Assembly: GCA_050012675.1 (NCBI GenBank)
Contig: JBEKGS010000002.1
Span: 1-64,000, forward strand
Length of the DNA: 64,000 nt
Origin: Fen-455 sp050012675
GTDB taxonomy: Bacteria > Actinomycetota > Acidimicrobiia > Acidimicrobiales > Bog-793
Direction of reading: 5' to 3'
Positions 19,314-27,333 of this stretch are shown here, piece after piece. A model generated the notes under the pieces. That model was not told the DNA's origin, made no database searches, and was given only the letters and a program-made list of their open reading frames with translations. The position numbers and the translations under genes are program-made. The stretch's first letter is position 1. Every line of letters starts with the position of its first letter.

Positions 19314-19945
19314 GCGGCTCCGAGCCCGACGTGGCGCCCGAGGGGCGGGGCGAGGACCCGCCCGAGGCCGCCAAGCAGCTCCGGCCGGAGTCGGCGGCCA
19401 TCGAGGCCGTGCTCACCGTCGCGACCGAGCCCGTGCCTCCCGGCCTTTTGGCCGAGCTGCTCGAGATCCCGGTGGAGCGCGTCGAGCAGCTCTGTCGCGA
19501 GCTCGCCGCGGGCTACGAGGCCGATGGTCGCGGCTTTGTCCTCGCCAGGGTGGCGGGAGGCTACAGGTTCCAGAGCAGCGAGGCCTACGCGGCCTACGTG
19601 GAGCGTTTCGTGCTGGACGGCGGTCCCCAGAAGCTGTCGCCTGCGGCGCTCGAGACACTCGCGGTCGTCGCCTACAAGCAGCCGATCTCCCGGTCGCAGG
19701 TCTCGGCCATACGCGGCGTCAATGTCGAGAGCGTCATGCGGATGCTCGTCGCCCGGGGCTACGTGCAGCCGGTCGGACGTGACGACGGTCCCGGGCAGGC
19801 CATCTTGTTCGGGACGACGCCGATGTTCCTCGAGCGCCTCGGCCTTGACTCGATCGACGATCTGCCCCCTCTCGTAGCCTTCGTCCCGCCGGCCTCGACC
19901 GTGGAGATGCTCGAGAACGTGTTGCGCTCCGAGCCGGGGGAGTGA
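19310..19945 (+). CDS. scpB: segregation and condensation protein B
   Basis: A 211-residue ScpB with tandem winged-helix domains. An acidic, Pro-rich N-terminal ~25 residues comes first, then AIEAVLTVATEPVPPGLLAELL. The second wing carries the signature ALETLAVVAYKQPISRSQ then IRGVN. It dimerises and binds ScpA. Start and stop both overlap neighbours by 4 bases. Confidence 0.94.
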   Translation: MSGSEPDVAPEGRGEDPPEAAKQLRPESAAIEAVLTVATEPVPPGLLAELLEIPVERVEQLCRELAAGYEADGRGFVLARVAGGYRFQSSEAYAAYVERFVLDGGPQKLSPAALETLAVVAYKQPISRSQVSAIRGVNVESVMRMLVARGYVQPVGRDDGPGQAILFGTTPMFLERLGLDSIDDLPPLVAFVPPASTVEMLENVLRSEPGE

Positions 19946-20676
19946 GCGATAGCGAAGGCGAGAGGCTCCAGAAGGTGCTCGCCAGAGTCGGTTACGGCAG
20001 CCGGCGGACCTGTGAGGACCTCATCGCCGAAGGGCGTGTGACCGTGAACGGCGAGGTCGCCGTCCTGGGCAGGCGTGTCGATGTCGAAAGGGACGTCGTC
20101 GCGGTCGACAGGGCACCGGTGGGGGTCTTGCCCGGCCTCGTGTACTACCTGGTGAACAAGCCTCTAGGGGTGGTGACGACGGCGGACGACCCCCAGGGCC
20201 GCCCGAGCGTGCTCGAGCTCGTGCCCGAGACGCCCCGGGTGTTCTCGGTCGGGCGCCTCGACCTTCAGACCGAGGGGCTGCTCGTGATGACCAACGACGG
20301 CGCTTTCGCCCAGCTGTTGGCGCACCCGAGCTTCGGTGTGGAAAAGGAGTACTTAGCCGAGCTGAGGGGCGTTCCGGGCCCGGCAGACCTCCGCCGGCTC
20401 AGAGAAGGGGTCCGCTTGGACGACGGGGAGACGACCGCGCCCGCGAGGGTGGCGGCGGTCTCGCCGGGCGTGATCCGCATCGTGATCCACGAGGGGCGCA
20501 ATCGCCAGGTCCGCCGCATGTGCGAGGCCGTCGGCCACCCCGTCGTGAGGTTGGTGCGCACGAGGATCGGGCCCGTCGCCGACCGGTCCCTGCGTCCGGG
20601 TGCCTGGAGACCGCTCACGCGCGCGGAGGTGCGGTCCTTGAGCGAGACCGCCCTTCGCTCTTCGCCCAAACGGTAG
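19942..20676 (+). CDS. rluB: 23S rRNA pseudouridine synthase, RluB/RsuA family
   Basis: This is a 244-residue protein. The N-terminal S4 domain (LQKVLARVGYGSRRTCEDLI) is followed by the RsuA/RluB catalytic domain with the aspartate in GRLDLQTEGLLVMTNDG, and by EGRNRQVRRMCEAVGHPV. The family makes pseudouridine 2605 in 23S rRNA. The scpA-scpB-rluB order is conserved in Gram-positive genomes, which supports RluB over RsuA. It starts at GTG 19942, overlapping scpB. Confidence 0.9.
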   Translation: MSDSEGERLQKVLARVGYGSRRTCEDLIAEGRVTVNGEVAVLGRRVDVERDVVAVDRAPVGVLPGLVYYLVNKPLGVVTTADDPQGRPSVLELVPETPRVFSVGRLDLQTEGLLVMTNDGAFAQLLAHPSFGVEKEYLAELRGVPGPADLRRLREGVRLDDGETTAPARVAAVSPGVIRIVIHEGRNRQVRRMCEAVGHPVVRLVRTRIGPVADRSLRPGAWRPLTRAEVRSLSETALRSSPKR

Positions 20677-20691
20677 GTAGGCTCCCGGCCC

Positions 20692-21060
20692 ATGACCGTG
20701 GTCCTACGCGCACTCAGGGGCGCCACGACACTCGACGAGGACACGACCGCTCAGGTCAACGAGCGGGTGCAGGCTCTCGTCAGCGCCATGCTGGACCGCA
20801 ACGGGATCGACCACGACGACATCGTCAGCATCCTGTTCACCGCCACCCACGACGTCACCTCGATGTTCCCCGCCACCGCGGCGCGACTGCTCGGGCTTGG
20901 CGACGTCCCGCTCATCTGTGCCAGCGAGCTCGCCATCGAAGGCGCCATGCCGCGATGTGTCCGGGTCCTGATGCACTTTTACACCGAGCGCACGAGAGAA
21001 GCGCTCCACCACGTCTATCTCGAGGGTGCGCGCGGGCTTCGCGATGACCTACCCGACTGA
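20692..21060 (+). CDS. aroH: chorismate mutase, AroH type
   Basis: A 122-residue monofunctional chorismate mutase of the trimeric AroH fold (RALRGATTLDEDT at the N-terminus, FTATHDVTSMFPATAAR, CVRVLMHFYTER). It converts chorismate to prephenate, the substrate of the next gene. A TAGGCT -10-like hexamer lies 8 bases before ATG 20692, so an internal leaderless promoter is possible. The end overlaps the tyrA::cmk start by 17 bases. Confidence 0.93.
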   Translation: MTVVLRALRGATTLDEDTTAQVNERVQALVSAMLDRNGIDHDDIVSILFTATHDVTSMFPATAARLLGLGDVPLICASELAIEGAMPRCVRVLMHFYTERTREALHHVYLEGARGLRDDLPD

Positions 21061-22783
21061 GGCCCGCCCGGGGGGCGCCGCGGCCGGTTCGCGGCGCGCC
21101 CAGGTGACAGGTCTCGGGCTGGTAGGCACCTCGATCGCCCTTGCGCTGCGCCAACAGGGGTGGCATGTCACCGGGGACGATCTCGACGACGCCCGGGCAC
21201 GGCGCGCGCGTGAGCTCGGAGCCGTCGACGAGCTCGGTGTGGACCATCTCGCGGCCATCGCCTTCGTGGCGACACCGGTGGCGGCCATCGCTGCTGAGGT
21301 GAGCGCCCTCATCGACTCGGACCAGACCGGAGAGCTCGTGGTCACCGACGTCGGCGGGGTCAAAGGCCCGATCGTCTCTCAGATCCCGCACCCGCGCTTT
21401 GTCGGCGGGCATCCCATGGCCGGATCGGAGCAGGAGGGCCCCGACGGCGCCGACCCGGAGCTCTTCGACGGTTCGACCTGGGTCCTCACCCCGACGTCGT
21501 CGACCGACCCGTCCGCCTTCTCCACGGTGCAGTCCGTCATCGCGAGTCTCGGCGCCGACCTTGTGGCACTGGCTCCCGACCGCCACGACGACCTCGTGGC
21601 GGTCGTCTCCCACGTGCCGCACCTGACCGCCGCGACTCTCATGGGGCTCGCCACAGAGGCAACCGACGCCCACACCGCCCTGTTGAGGCTGGCGGCGGGA
21701 GGCTTCAGGGACATGACGAGGATCGCCGCCGGGTCGCCCGCCATCTGGCCCGACATCTGCCGGGACAACGCTCCGGCGATCCTCCCGGTCCTCGACGACC
21801 TAATTGCCAGGCTGAACGAGGTCCGGCGCATCGTTGCAGACGAGGACCGCCCGGGTCTCGTCGCTCTCCTGGACCGCGCACAGCTCGCCCGGCGCAACCT
21901 CCCCCCCCGGGCGAGCCGCCCGAGCTCTGTGGCCGAGCTGCACGTCGTCATCCCCGATAGCCCGGGCGTGCTCGCGCAGGTCACCACGATCGCGGGCGAG
22001 CTCGGGGTCAACATCGAGGACTTCGAGATCGTCCACTCCCAGTACCGGCCACGGGGCGTCCTCATCCTCACGGTGGCCGCGGAGGCGGCCGAGCGCGTCC
22101 GTCACGCCCTCGCCGAAAAGGGCTTCGGCCTGAGCCGGGCCACGGGGCGCCGTCTCGTCATCGCCATCGACGGCCCCGCCGGTGCCGGCAAGTCGACCGT
22201 GGCGAAAGAGGTGGCCCGCCGCCTCGGGCTCGAACGCCTCGACACCGGCGCCATGTACCGCGCCGTGACCCTGGGGGCCTTGAGGCGTGGCATCGAGGTG
22301 AGCGACGCCGAGGGGTGTGCGGCCATCGCGCGGTCGATGGACCTGAGCGTGGGCGAGCGCGTCGTGCTCAACGGCGAGGACGTGACCGAGGAGATCCGGG
22401 GGCCCTCGGTCGACGCTGCGGTCTCGACCGTCGCGGCGCATCCGCTCGTGCGGTCCGAGCTCGTGGGCCGCCAGCGGGCCTGGGTGGCCGCCAACGGCGG
22501 AGGGGTCGTCGAGGGCCGCGACATCGGCAGCGTCGTGCTGCCGGAAGCGGACCTGAAGGTCTTCCTCACGGCCGATTCGGCCGAGCGCGCCTGGCGACGC
22601 GCGGCCGAGGACCCGGGCGCACGAGCGAGCCTTGCCACCACGGCAGAGTCGATACGGCGCCGCGACGAGCTCGACTCGACGCGGGCGGCCTCGCCTCTTG
22701 TGGCCCCGCCGGACGCCATGGTGCTCGACTCGACGGGACGTAGCGTCGAGTCCGTCGTGGAGGAGGTGCTGTCCTGGCTGTGA
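21044..22783 (+). CDS. prephenate dehydrogenase-ACT-cytidylate kinase fusion
   Basis: A 579-residue single open frame with three parts. Residues ~15-290 are a TyrA dehydrogenase: NAD-binding TGLGLVGTSIALAL, VTDVGGVKG, VGGHPMAGSEQ and SHVPHLTAATL. Residues ~305-368 are an ACT domain (LHVVIPDSPGVLAQVTTIAG), probably the tyrosine sensor. Residues ~372-579 are a complete cytidylate kinase: IDGPAGAGKST, LDTGAMYRAVT, EGRDIGSVVLP. Prephenate dehydrogenase follows AroH in tyrosine synthesis; Cmk phosphorylates CMP and dCMP. Separate tyrA and cmk genes are commonly adjacent in this operon, so loss of a stop codon is a plausible origin. Post-translational cleavage or internal initiation cannot be excluded. 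ATG 21044 is chosen; in-frame starts upstream lie deeper in aroH. Confidence 0.9.
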   Translation: MTYPTEARPGGAAAGSRRAQVTGLGLVGTSIALALRQQGWHVTGDDLDDARARRARELGAVDELGVDHLAAIAFVATPVAAIAAEVSALIDSDQTGELVVTDVGGVKGPIVSQIPHPRFVGGHPMAGSEQEGPDGADPELFDGSTWVLTPTSSTDPSAFSTVQSVIASLGADLVALAPDRHDDLVAVVSHVPHLTAATLMGLATEATDAHTALLRLAAGGFRDMTRIAAGSPAIWPDICRDNAPAILPVLDDLIARLNEVRRIVADEDRPGLVALLDRAQLARRNLPPRASRPSSVAELHVVIPDSPGVLAQVTTIAGELGVNIEDFEIVHSQYRPRGVLILTVAAEAAERVRHALAEKGFGLSRATGRRLVIAIDGPAGAGKSTVAKEVARRLGLERLDTGAMYRAVTLGALRRGIEVSDAEGCAAIARSMDLSVGERVVLNGEDVTEEIRGPSVDAAVSTVAAHPLVRSELVGRQRAWVAANGGGVVEGRDIGSVVLPEADLKVFLTADSAERAWRRAAEDPGARASLATTAESIRRRDELDSTRAASPLVAPPDAMVLDSTGRSVESVVEEVLSWL

Positions 22784-23517
22784 CCACGTCCGGCGCGGTG
22801 GCGTCGCCACCGTCTCTCGGGGACATGATTGTCTACCGGCTGTGCCGCGCCATAGCGGTAGGCGTGTCGCGCCTGTACTTTCCCGGGACGGTGAAGGGAA
22901 GGGAGAACCTCCCCGCAACAGGCGCCTACATCGTGGCGCCGGTACACCGCTCCTATGTGGACTGGCTCGTCGTCGCCCGGGTGACGGCCCGCAGGCGGCT
23001 TCGCTACATCGTCAAAGAAGAGGTGTGGAAGTCCAGGTTGATCGGGGGCGTGATCGAGGCCTGCGGCGGCTTTCCCGTGAACCGTTCCGGTGCGGACCGC
23101 GAGGCGCTCAAACGCTGCCAGGCCGTGCTCGCCGGCGGTGAGCCTCTCGTGATGTTTCCTGAAGGCACCCGGCGCTCGGGTTCGCAGGTGCAGGAGCTGA
23201 AGGACGGAGTGGCCTACCTGTCCCTGCGCGCAGGCGTGCCGGTGGTGCCCGTCGGTATCGGCGGCGCGGAGCGCGCCATGCCGAGAGGGTCGTCGTTCCC
23301 CCGCCCGAGACGCGTGAACCTAGTAATAGGCGCACCGGTCCCGGCCGCGACCGCACCTTTCGCGAGCGGCACCGACGAGCCCGGTGAGACCTCGGACCCG
23401 GTCTCCTCGCAAAAGCGCCCCCGCATCGGACGCGAGCTGGTGACCGAACAGTCGGCGCGCGTGCGGGCGGCGATGCAACAGGCCTTCGACGCCGCGGAGG
23501 CGAGCGTGCGTCACTAG
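22780..23517 (+). CDS. plsC: 1-acylglycerol-3-phosphate acyltransferase
   Basis: A 245-residue PlsC-family acyltransferase. The HX4D motif is in HRSYVDWL (residues ~53-60), and FPEGTRR is motif III. It acylates lysophosphatidate to phosphatidate at the membrane. It starts at GTG 22780, overlapping the fusion gene by 4 bases, and ends the overlapped scpA run. Its C-terminal ~40 residues are not conserved. Confidence 0.9.
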   Translation: MTTSGAVASPPSLGDMIVYRLCRAIAVGVSRLYFPGTVKGRENLPATGAYIVAPVHRSYVDWLVVARVTARRRLRYIVKEEVWKSRLIGGVIEACGGFPVNRSGADREALKRCQAVLAGGEPLVMFPEGTRRSGSQVQELKDGVAYLSLRAGVPVVPVGIGGAERAMPRGSSFPRPRRVNLVIGAPVPAATAPFASGTDEPGETSDPVSSQKRPRIGRELVTEQSARVRAAMQQAFDAAEASVRH

Positions 23518-23608
23518 CCGGGCCGTCGCGGCCGAGCGCGAGCCGTGACGGCCACCCCCGATGTCGGCCGGGCGTCGGGGGCCTGCTAACTTCCCGGCGT
23601 GGTCGCCG

Positions 23609-24553
23609 ATGGGTGAGACAAGAGGTGTCCTCGTGACCGGCGGCGCCGGGTTCGTTGGAGCGACGTTGGTGAGACGGCTCGTCGAGAGCGGACGCGCTGT
23701 GCGCGTGCTCGACAACCTCACGACGGGCGACGTCGCTCACCTCGAGGGAGTCGACGCCGAGCTCGTAGAAGGAGACATCCGCGATGCCGGCACCTTGGAC
23801 GACGCTCTCGAGGGGATGGAGTCGGTCGTGCACCTCGCCGCCGCGGGCTCGGTGGTCATGTCGGTCGCGGACCCGGCGACGAACTTCAACGTGAACGTGT
23901 TCGGCACCTTCCAGGTCCTCGACGCCGCCCGACGCGCCGGCATAGGCCGCGCCGTGCTCGCCTCGACCGGTGGGGCGCTCATAGGCGACGCCGTCCCGCC
24001 TGTCGACGAGGACTGCCTGCCCAAGCCCATCTCGCCGTACGGCGCCAGCAAGCTGGCCGGAGAGGGCTACGCGCACGCCTTCGCGAAGGCCTACGGACTG
24101 CGCACGATCGCCCTCCGCTTCGCCAACGCCTACGGGCCCTGGAGCGCCCGCAAGCGCGGTGCCGTGACGACGTTCTTCAAGGCGATCAGGGCAGGCGAGC
24201 CGATAGTGATCTACGGTGACGGCTCTGCTTCGCGTGACTACACCCACGTGGACGACATCTGCCACGCGCTCGAGCTCGCCCTCGACAGCGATCTTGCGGG
24301 CGGCAGCGTCCTGCACATCGCGTCGGGCGTCGAGACGACCGTGCAGGTGCTAGCCGACCTGTGCCGTGAGGCGGCCGGCGTGCCGGAGCATCCGATCGAG
24401 TACCGGCCCAAGCGCCCCGGTGAGGTCGAGCGCAACTTCGCCTCCTACGACCTTGCCCGGCGCGTCCTCGGCTACGAGCCCACCATCAGCCGGGAGGACG
24501 GGATCCGCGGGACCTGGAAGTGGTTCGAGGAGTCTGTCTTCGCCGAGGCTTGA
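23609..24553 (+). CDS. NAD-dependent sugar-nucleotide epimerase/dehydratase
   Basis: A 314-residue short-chain dehydrogenase of the extended type. It has GGAGFVGATL at the N-terminus, the active-site Ser/Thr in LASTGG, and YGASK (Tyr-x3-Lys) near residue 148. RFANAYGPW and YGDGSASRDYTHVDD are the UDP-glucose 4-epimerase-type blocks. It probably epimerises a UDP- or GDP-sugar. ATG 23609 begins five residues before the Rossmann strand. A TAACTT -10-like element lies 16 bases upstream. Confidence 0.87.
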   Translation: MGETRGVLVTGGAGFVGATLVRRLVESGRAVRVLDNLTTGDVAHLEGVDAELVEGDIRDAGTLDDALEGMESVVHLAAAGSVVMSVADPATNFNVNVFGTFQVLDAARRAGIGRAVLASTGGALIGDAVPPVDEDCLPKPISPYGASKLAGEGYAHAFAKAYGLRTIALRFANAYGPWSARKRGAVTTFFKAIRAGEPIVIYGDGSASRDYTHVDDICHALELALDSDLAGGSVLHIASGVETTVQVLADLCREAAGVPEHPIEYRPKRPGEVERNFASYDLARRVLGYEPTISREDGIRGTWKWFEESVFAEA

Positions 24554-24571
24554 GGCCGCCCGAGAGCCACC

Positions 24572-24609
24572 CGCAGTTACTGTACCGTCTGGACGGTATA
24601 GTAACTGCG
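24572..24609 (+). promoter_or_regulatory. TetR operator overlapping a leaderless promoter
   Basis: The 18-bp arms CGCAGTTACTGTACCGTC and GACGGTATAGTAACTGCG are separated by two bases (TG), with one mismatch. The right arm holds the -10 TATAGT (24597-24602), which lies 6 bases before GTG 24609, and the palindrome ends on the G of the start codon. This fits autorepression of the TetR-MFS operon. Confidence 0.8.
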
Positions 24610-25244
24610 TGACACGAGGGGAGGACACCCGGGCGCGAATCCTGCACGGCGCGGAAGAGGTGGTCCTTCGCGACGGCGTCGCCCATCTCACCTTGGAGGC
24701 GGCAGCAAGCGAGGCCGGCATCTCCAAAGGGGGGATCCTCTACCACTTCCCCACGCGCTCGGCACTGGTCGCGGCCATGGTGGAGCGGCTCGGCTCGCAG
24801 TTCGACAACGATCTGGAGCGCCACGGTGCCCTCTCCGGCGGGCCCGGCGCTTTCACGAGGGCATATCTCGAGGCGAGCTTCGGGCCCTCGGACGGCGAGC
24901 ACGCGAGCCGTGAAAGGCGCCTCGGGGCCGCGGTGATCGCCGGTGTGGCGTCCGACCCGGATCTGTTGGAGCCGCTCCGGGGACGTTTCGCCGCCTGGCA
25001 GCGCTGCCTCGCCGACGACGGCATCTCCCCGGTGAGCGCCAGCCTCATGAGGCTGGCGGCCGACGGCCTGTGGTTCAGCGAGCTGTTCAGCCTGGCGCCG
25101 CTCGGCGAGCAGCTCCGTGCGGCGGTTCACGAGGAGCTGCTGGCCAATCTCGGGTCGCGCCTGGACGGGCGCGCCAACCGGGGGCCGGCGGGGGCACCCG
25201 CCAGGAAAGGGGCCAGCCAGGTCGCTTCGAAGGACCTGTCGTGA
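24609..25244 (+). CDS. TetR/AcrR family transcriptional regulator
   Basis: A 211-residue repressor. The N-terminal HTH has TRARILHGAEEVVLRDGV, LTLEAAASEAGISKGGILYH and FPTRSALVAAMV, and the C-terminal ligand domain is TetR_C-like (DUF-type). GTG 24609 is fixed by the promoter geometry; the frame is open upstream but runs back into the epimerase gene. It overlaps the MFS gene by 4 bases and almost certainly controls both through the palindrome at its start. Confidence 0.92.
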   Translation: MTRGEDTRARILHGAEEVVLRDGVAHLTLEAAASEAGISKGGILYHFPTRSALVAAMVERLGSQFDNDLERHGALSGGPGAFTRAYLEASFGPSDGEHASRERRLGAAVIAGVASDPDLLEPLRGRFAAWQRCLADDGISPVSASLMRLAADGLWFSELFSLAPLGEQLRAAVHEELLANLGSRLDGRANRGPAGAPARKGASQVASKDLS

Positions 25245-26536
25245 GCGTCGCCTCGGCGTCATCGTGGCGCGCCGGCGTGGCTCGCGGTCCCCGGCGCGTC
25301 GTCGTGGCGTTGTCGATCTCGACCTTCGTCGAGTGGGCAGGGGCCGGCTGCATGATGCCGCTGCTGCCCTTGTACCTGCGCAAGCTGGGCGCACCGGTCG
25401 CTCTCGTGGGCGTGGTGATGGCGGCCTTCTTCTTTTTTGCCATCCTCGTGCAGTACCCGGTCGGACGCCTGTCGGACCGGATCGGGCGCCGCCCAGTCCA
25501 GTTGAGCGGCCTGGTGACCTACGCCGCCGCCAGCGCCGTTTTCGCCCTGATCGGCACGCCCATCGCCGCGCTTTTCGTGCGCGGCCTGCAAGGTGCGGGC
25601 GCCGGCGTCGTCGACGTCGCCAACAACGCCACGGTGGGCGAGGTTGTGTCCCCGTCCCAGCAGGGCCGCGCCTACGGGGCGCTGTTCGGGTCCCGTACCG
25701 TGGGGCTTGCGATCGGGCCGTTCATCGGTGGCGCGGTGGGCCTGTCGGGGATGCGCTGGCTGTTTGTGGCCGCGGCCCTGGCGTCGCTGCTGGCCTGTGT
25801 GCCCGTGATCATCGCGGTGCCCAAGACTGCACCGCGACGCCCGCACTTGAGCGCGCCGCGGGTGGTGCTGTGGCGTGACCGCAGCGTGCTCGGCGTCGTG
25901 TTGGGATATGGGGGCACGGGCCTCGTCATCGGTGTGTACGAGGTCTGCTGGAGCCTGCTGTTGCACCTGCGCGGGGCGAGCGGACTCGAGATCGGGTTGT
26001 CGTGGACGTTGTTCGCTCTGCCTTTTGCCGTGGTGTCGGTCCCCGGTGGCTGGCTGGTCGACCACTTCGACCGCCGTTACCTGGCAGCCTTCTCGACGCT
26101 GATGTCGGCGGCCTTTGCCTCCACGTACCCCTTCCTCCATTCGGTGTGGCTGCTGGTCGGTCTCGGGGCCGCCGAGGCCGTCGCCGTGTCGGTGGCGGGC
26201 CCGGCACTGGCCTCCCAGCTCGCCCACAGCGTGCCGAGCCGCCAGCTCGGCCGAGCACAAGGGGCCGGCTCCACGGCTCAGACGGGAATGACCGCGGTGG
26301 CGGCGCTCGCGGCCGGTGCGCTCTTCGGGTTGCATCCCTGGGTCCCCTTTGTCGGGGCCGCGGGCGCCATCGTGGTCGTGGTGGCCTTGATGTCGTGGTG
26401 CTGGCAAGGCGTGCCGGGACGGGACGAAAGAGCGGACGGCCCGGGTACCGCTCCGGCAGGGCCGACCCCGGCGGCACCCATGCGCGAGCGCCCGGGAGAG
26501 GCGGGCAACCCCGCGTCTCAGATGGCCGCGCGCTGA
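25241..26536 (+). CDS. MFS transporter, drug-efflux type
   Basis: A 431-residue protein with 12 predicted membrane helices. The MFS motif A GRLSDRIGRRPVQL follows helix 2, and a second-half copy is GGWLVDHFDRRYL. Helix 1 contains ISTFVEWAGAGCMMPLLPLY. The C-terminus is Pro-rich and cytosolic. It is co-transcribed with the TetR gene, so its substrate is likely the TetR ligand. The last 19 bases overlap the convergent glycosyltransferase gene. Confidence 0.9.
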   Translation: MSVASASSWRAGVARGPRRVVVALSISTFVEWAGAGCMMPLLPLYLRKLGAPVALVGVVMAAFFFFAILVQYPVGRLSDRIGRRPVQLSGLVTYAAASAVFALIGTPIAALFVRGLQGAGAGVVDVANNATVGEVVSPSQQGRAYGALFGSRTVGLAIGPFIGGAVGLSGMRWLFVAAALASLLACVPVIIAVPKTAPRRPHLSAPRVVLWRDRSVLGVVLGYGGTGLVIGVYEVCWSLLLHLRGASGLEIGLSWTLFALPFAVVSVPGGWLVDHFDRRYLAAFSTLMSAAFASTYPFLHSVWLLVGLGAAEAVAVSVAGPALASQLAHSVPSRQLGRAQGAGSTAQTGMTAVAALAAGALFGLHPWVPFVGAAGAIVVVVALMSWCWQGVPGRDERADGPGTAPAGPTPAAPMRERPGEAGNPASQMAAR

Positions 26537-27333
26537 GCGGGGCGCCGGCGGCGTTCCCGTACCCAGGTGTGCAACACGCCGCGGCCGTAGTGCAGGCCGT
26601 AGAGCAGGTTCCCGCTCTTCTTGGACTCCCCGGCGAGCCTGGCCCTCATGGTGACGGGCCGTTCGAGGTAGCGGCATCCGTGCATGATCGCCGAGATCAG
26701 GAGCTCTTGAGCCTGGTACTGGGGTTCCTCCAAGACGAGCTGGGCGGGCAGTTCGGCCCGGAAGGCGCGGACCGGGTTCGCAGTGTCGGTGACCGGGGTC
26801 TTTGTCAGCCACGAGATCAGTGACGCGAAAAAGACGACCCCGGTGTTGCGGACGACGTCGGTGCCGTGGGTGAGCCCGAGGCGCCGGGACCCGTTGACGA
26901 AGTCCGCGCGGCCGGACAGCACCGGTTCGAGGACGACCTCGAGGTCGTCGGGGTCGGTCTGTCCGTCGGCGTCGGAGGTCACGATGAAACGGGCCCCGTT
27001 CTCCAAAGCGATCCGGTAGCCAAGCCGCAGGGCCGCCCCCTGGCCCCGGTTGACGGGGGCGATGCAGGCGTAGTGACCGGCCTCGCGAACCGCCGCCCCG
27101 GTGCCGTCGTCCTCGCCGTCGACCACCACGAGCAAGGTGGCCGGTTGCCCGCACACCTCCTTCGGCATGCCGGTCACGACCTCGCCGATGTTGTCGCGCT
27201 CTTTGTAGGCCGCGATCACGATGGCGACCGCGGAGAACTCGAGAGGCCCCTGGGCTCGCGTGAGCTCCTCGATCGCGACACGGTCGACCAGCTCGTCGAC
27301 CTGTCGCCTGCGGCGCCGGGCTCGTGAGTTCAC
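26518..27333 (-). CDS. family 2 glycosyltransferase
   Basis: A 271-residue GT-A enzyme: AIVIAAYKERDNIGEVV opens the domain, and VTSDADGQTDPD contains the DxD metal-binding motif near residue 143. NPVRAFR and RARLAGESKKSGNLLYG are typical of dolichyl-phosphate-mannose or polyprenyl-phosphate sugar synthases. No membrane helices follow. GTG 27333 overlaps the ispH stop (TGA in GTGA), so its translation is coupled to ispH. Pairing with an isoprenoid gene fits a polyprenyl-phosphate acceptor, by inference. Confidence 0.87.
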   Translation of the reverse strand: MNSRARRRRRQVDELVDRVAIEELTRAQGPLEFSAVAIVIAAYKERDNIGEVVTGMPKEVCGQPATLLVVVDGEDDGTGAAVREAGHYACIAPVNRGQGAALRLGYRIALENGARFIVTSDADGQTDPDDLEVVLEPVLSGRADFVNGSRRLGLTHGTDVVRNTGVVFFASLISWLTKTPVTDTANPVRAFRAELPAQLVLEEPQYQAQELLISAIMHGCRYLERPVTMRARLAGESKKSGNLLYGLHYGRGVLHTWVRERRRRPAQRAAI

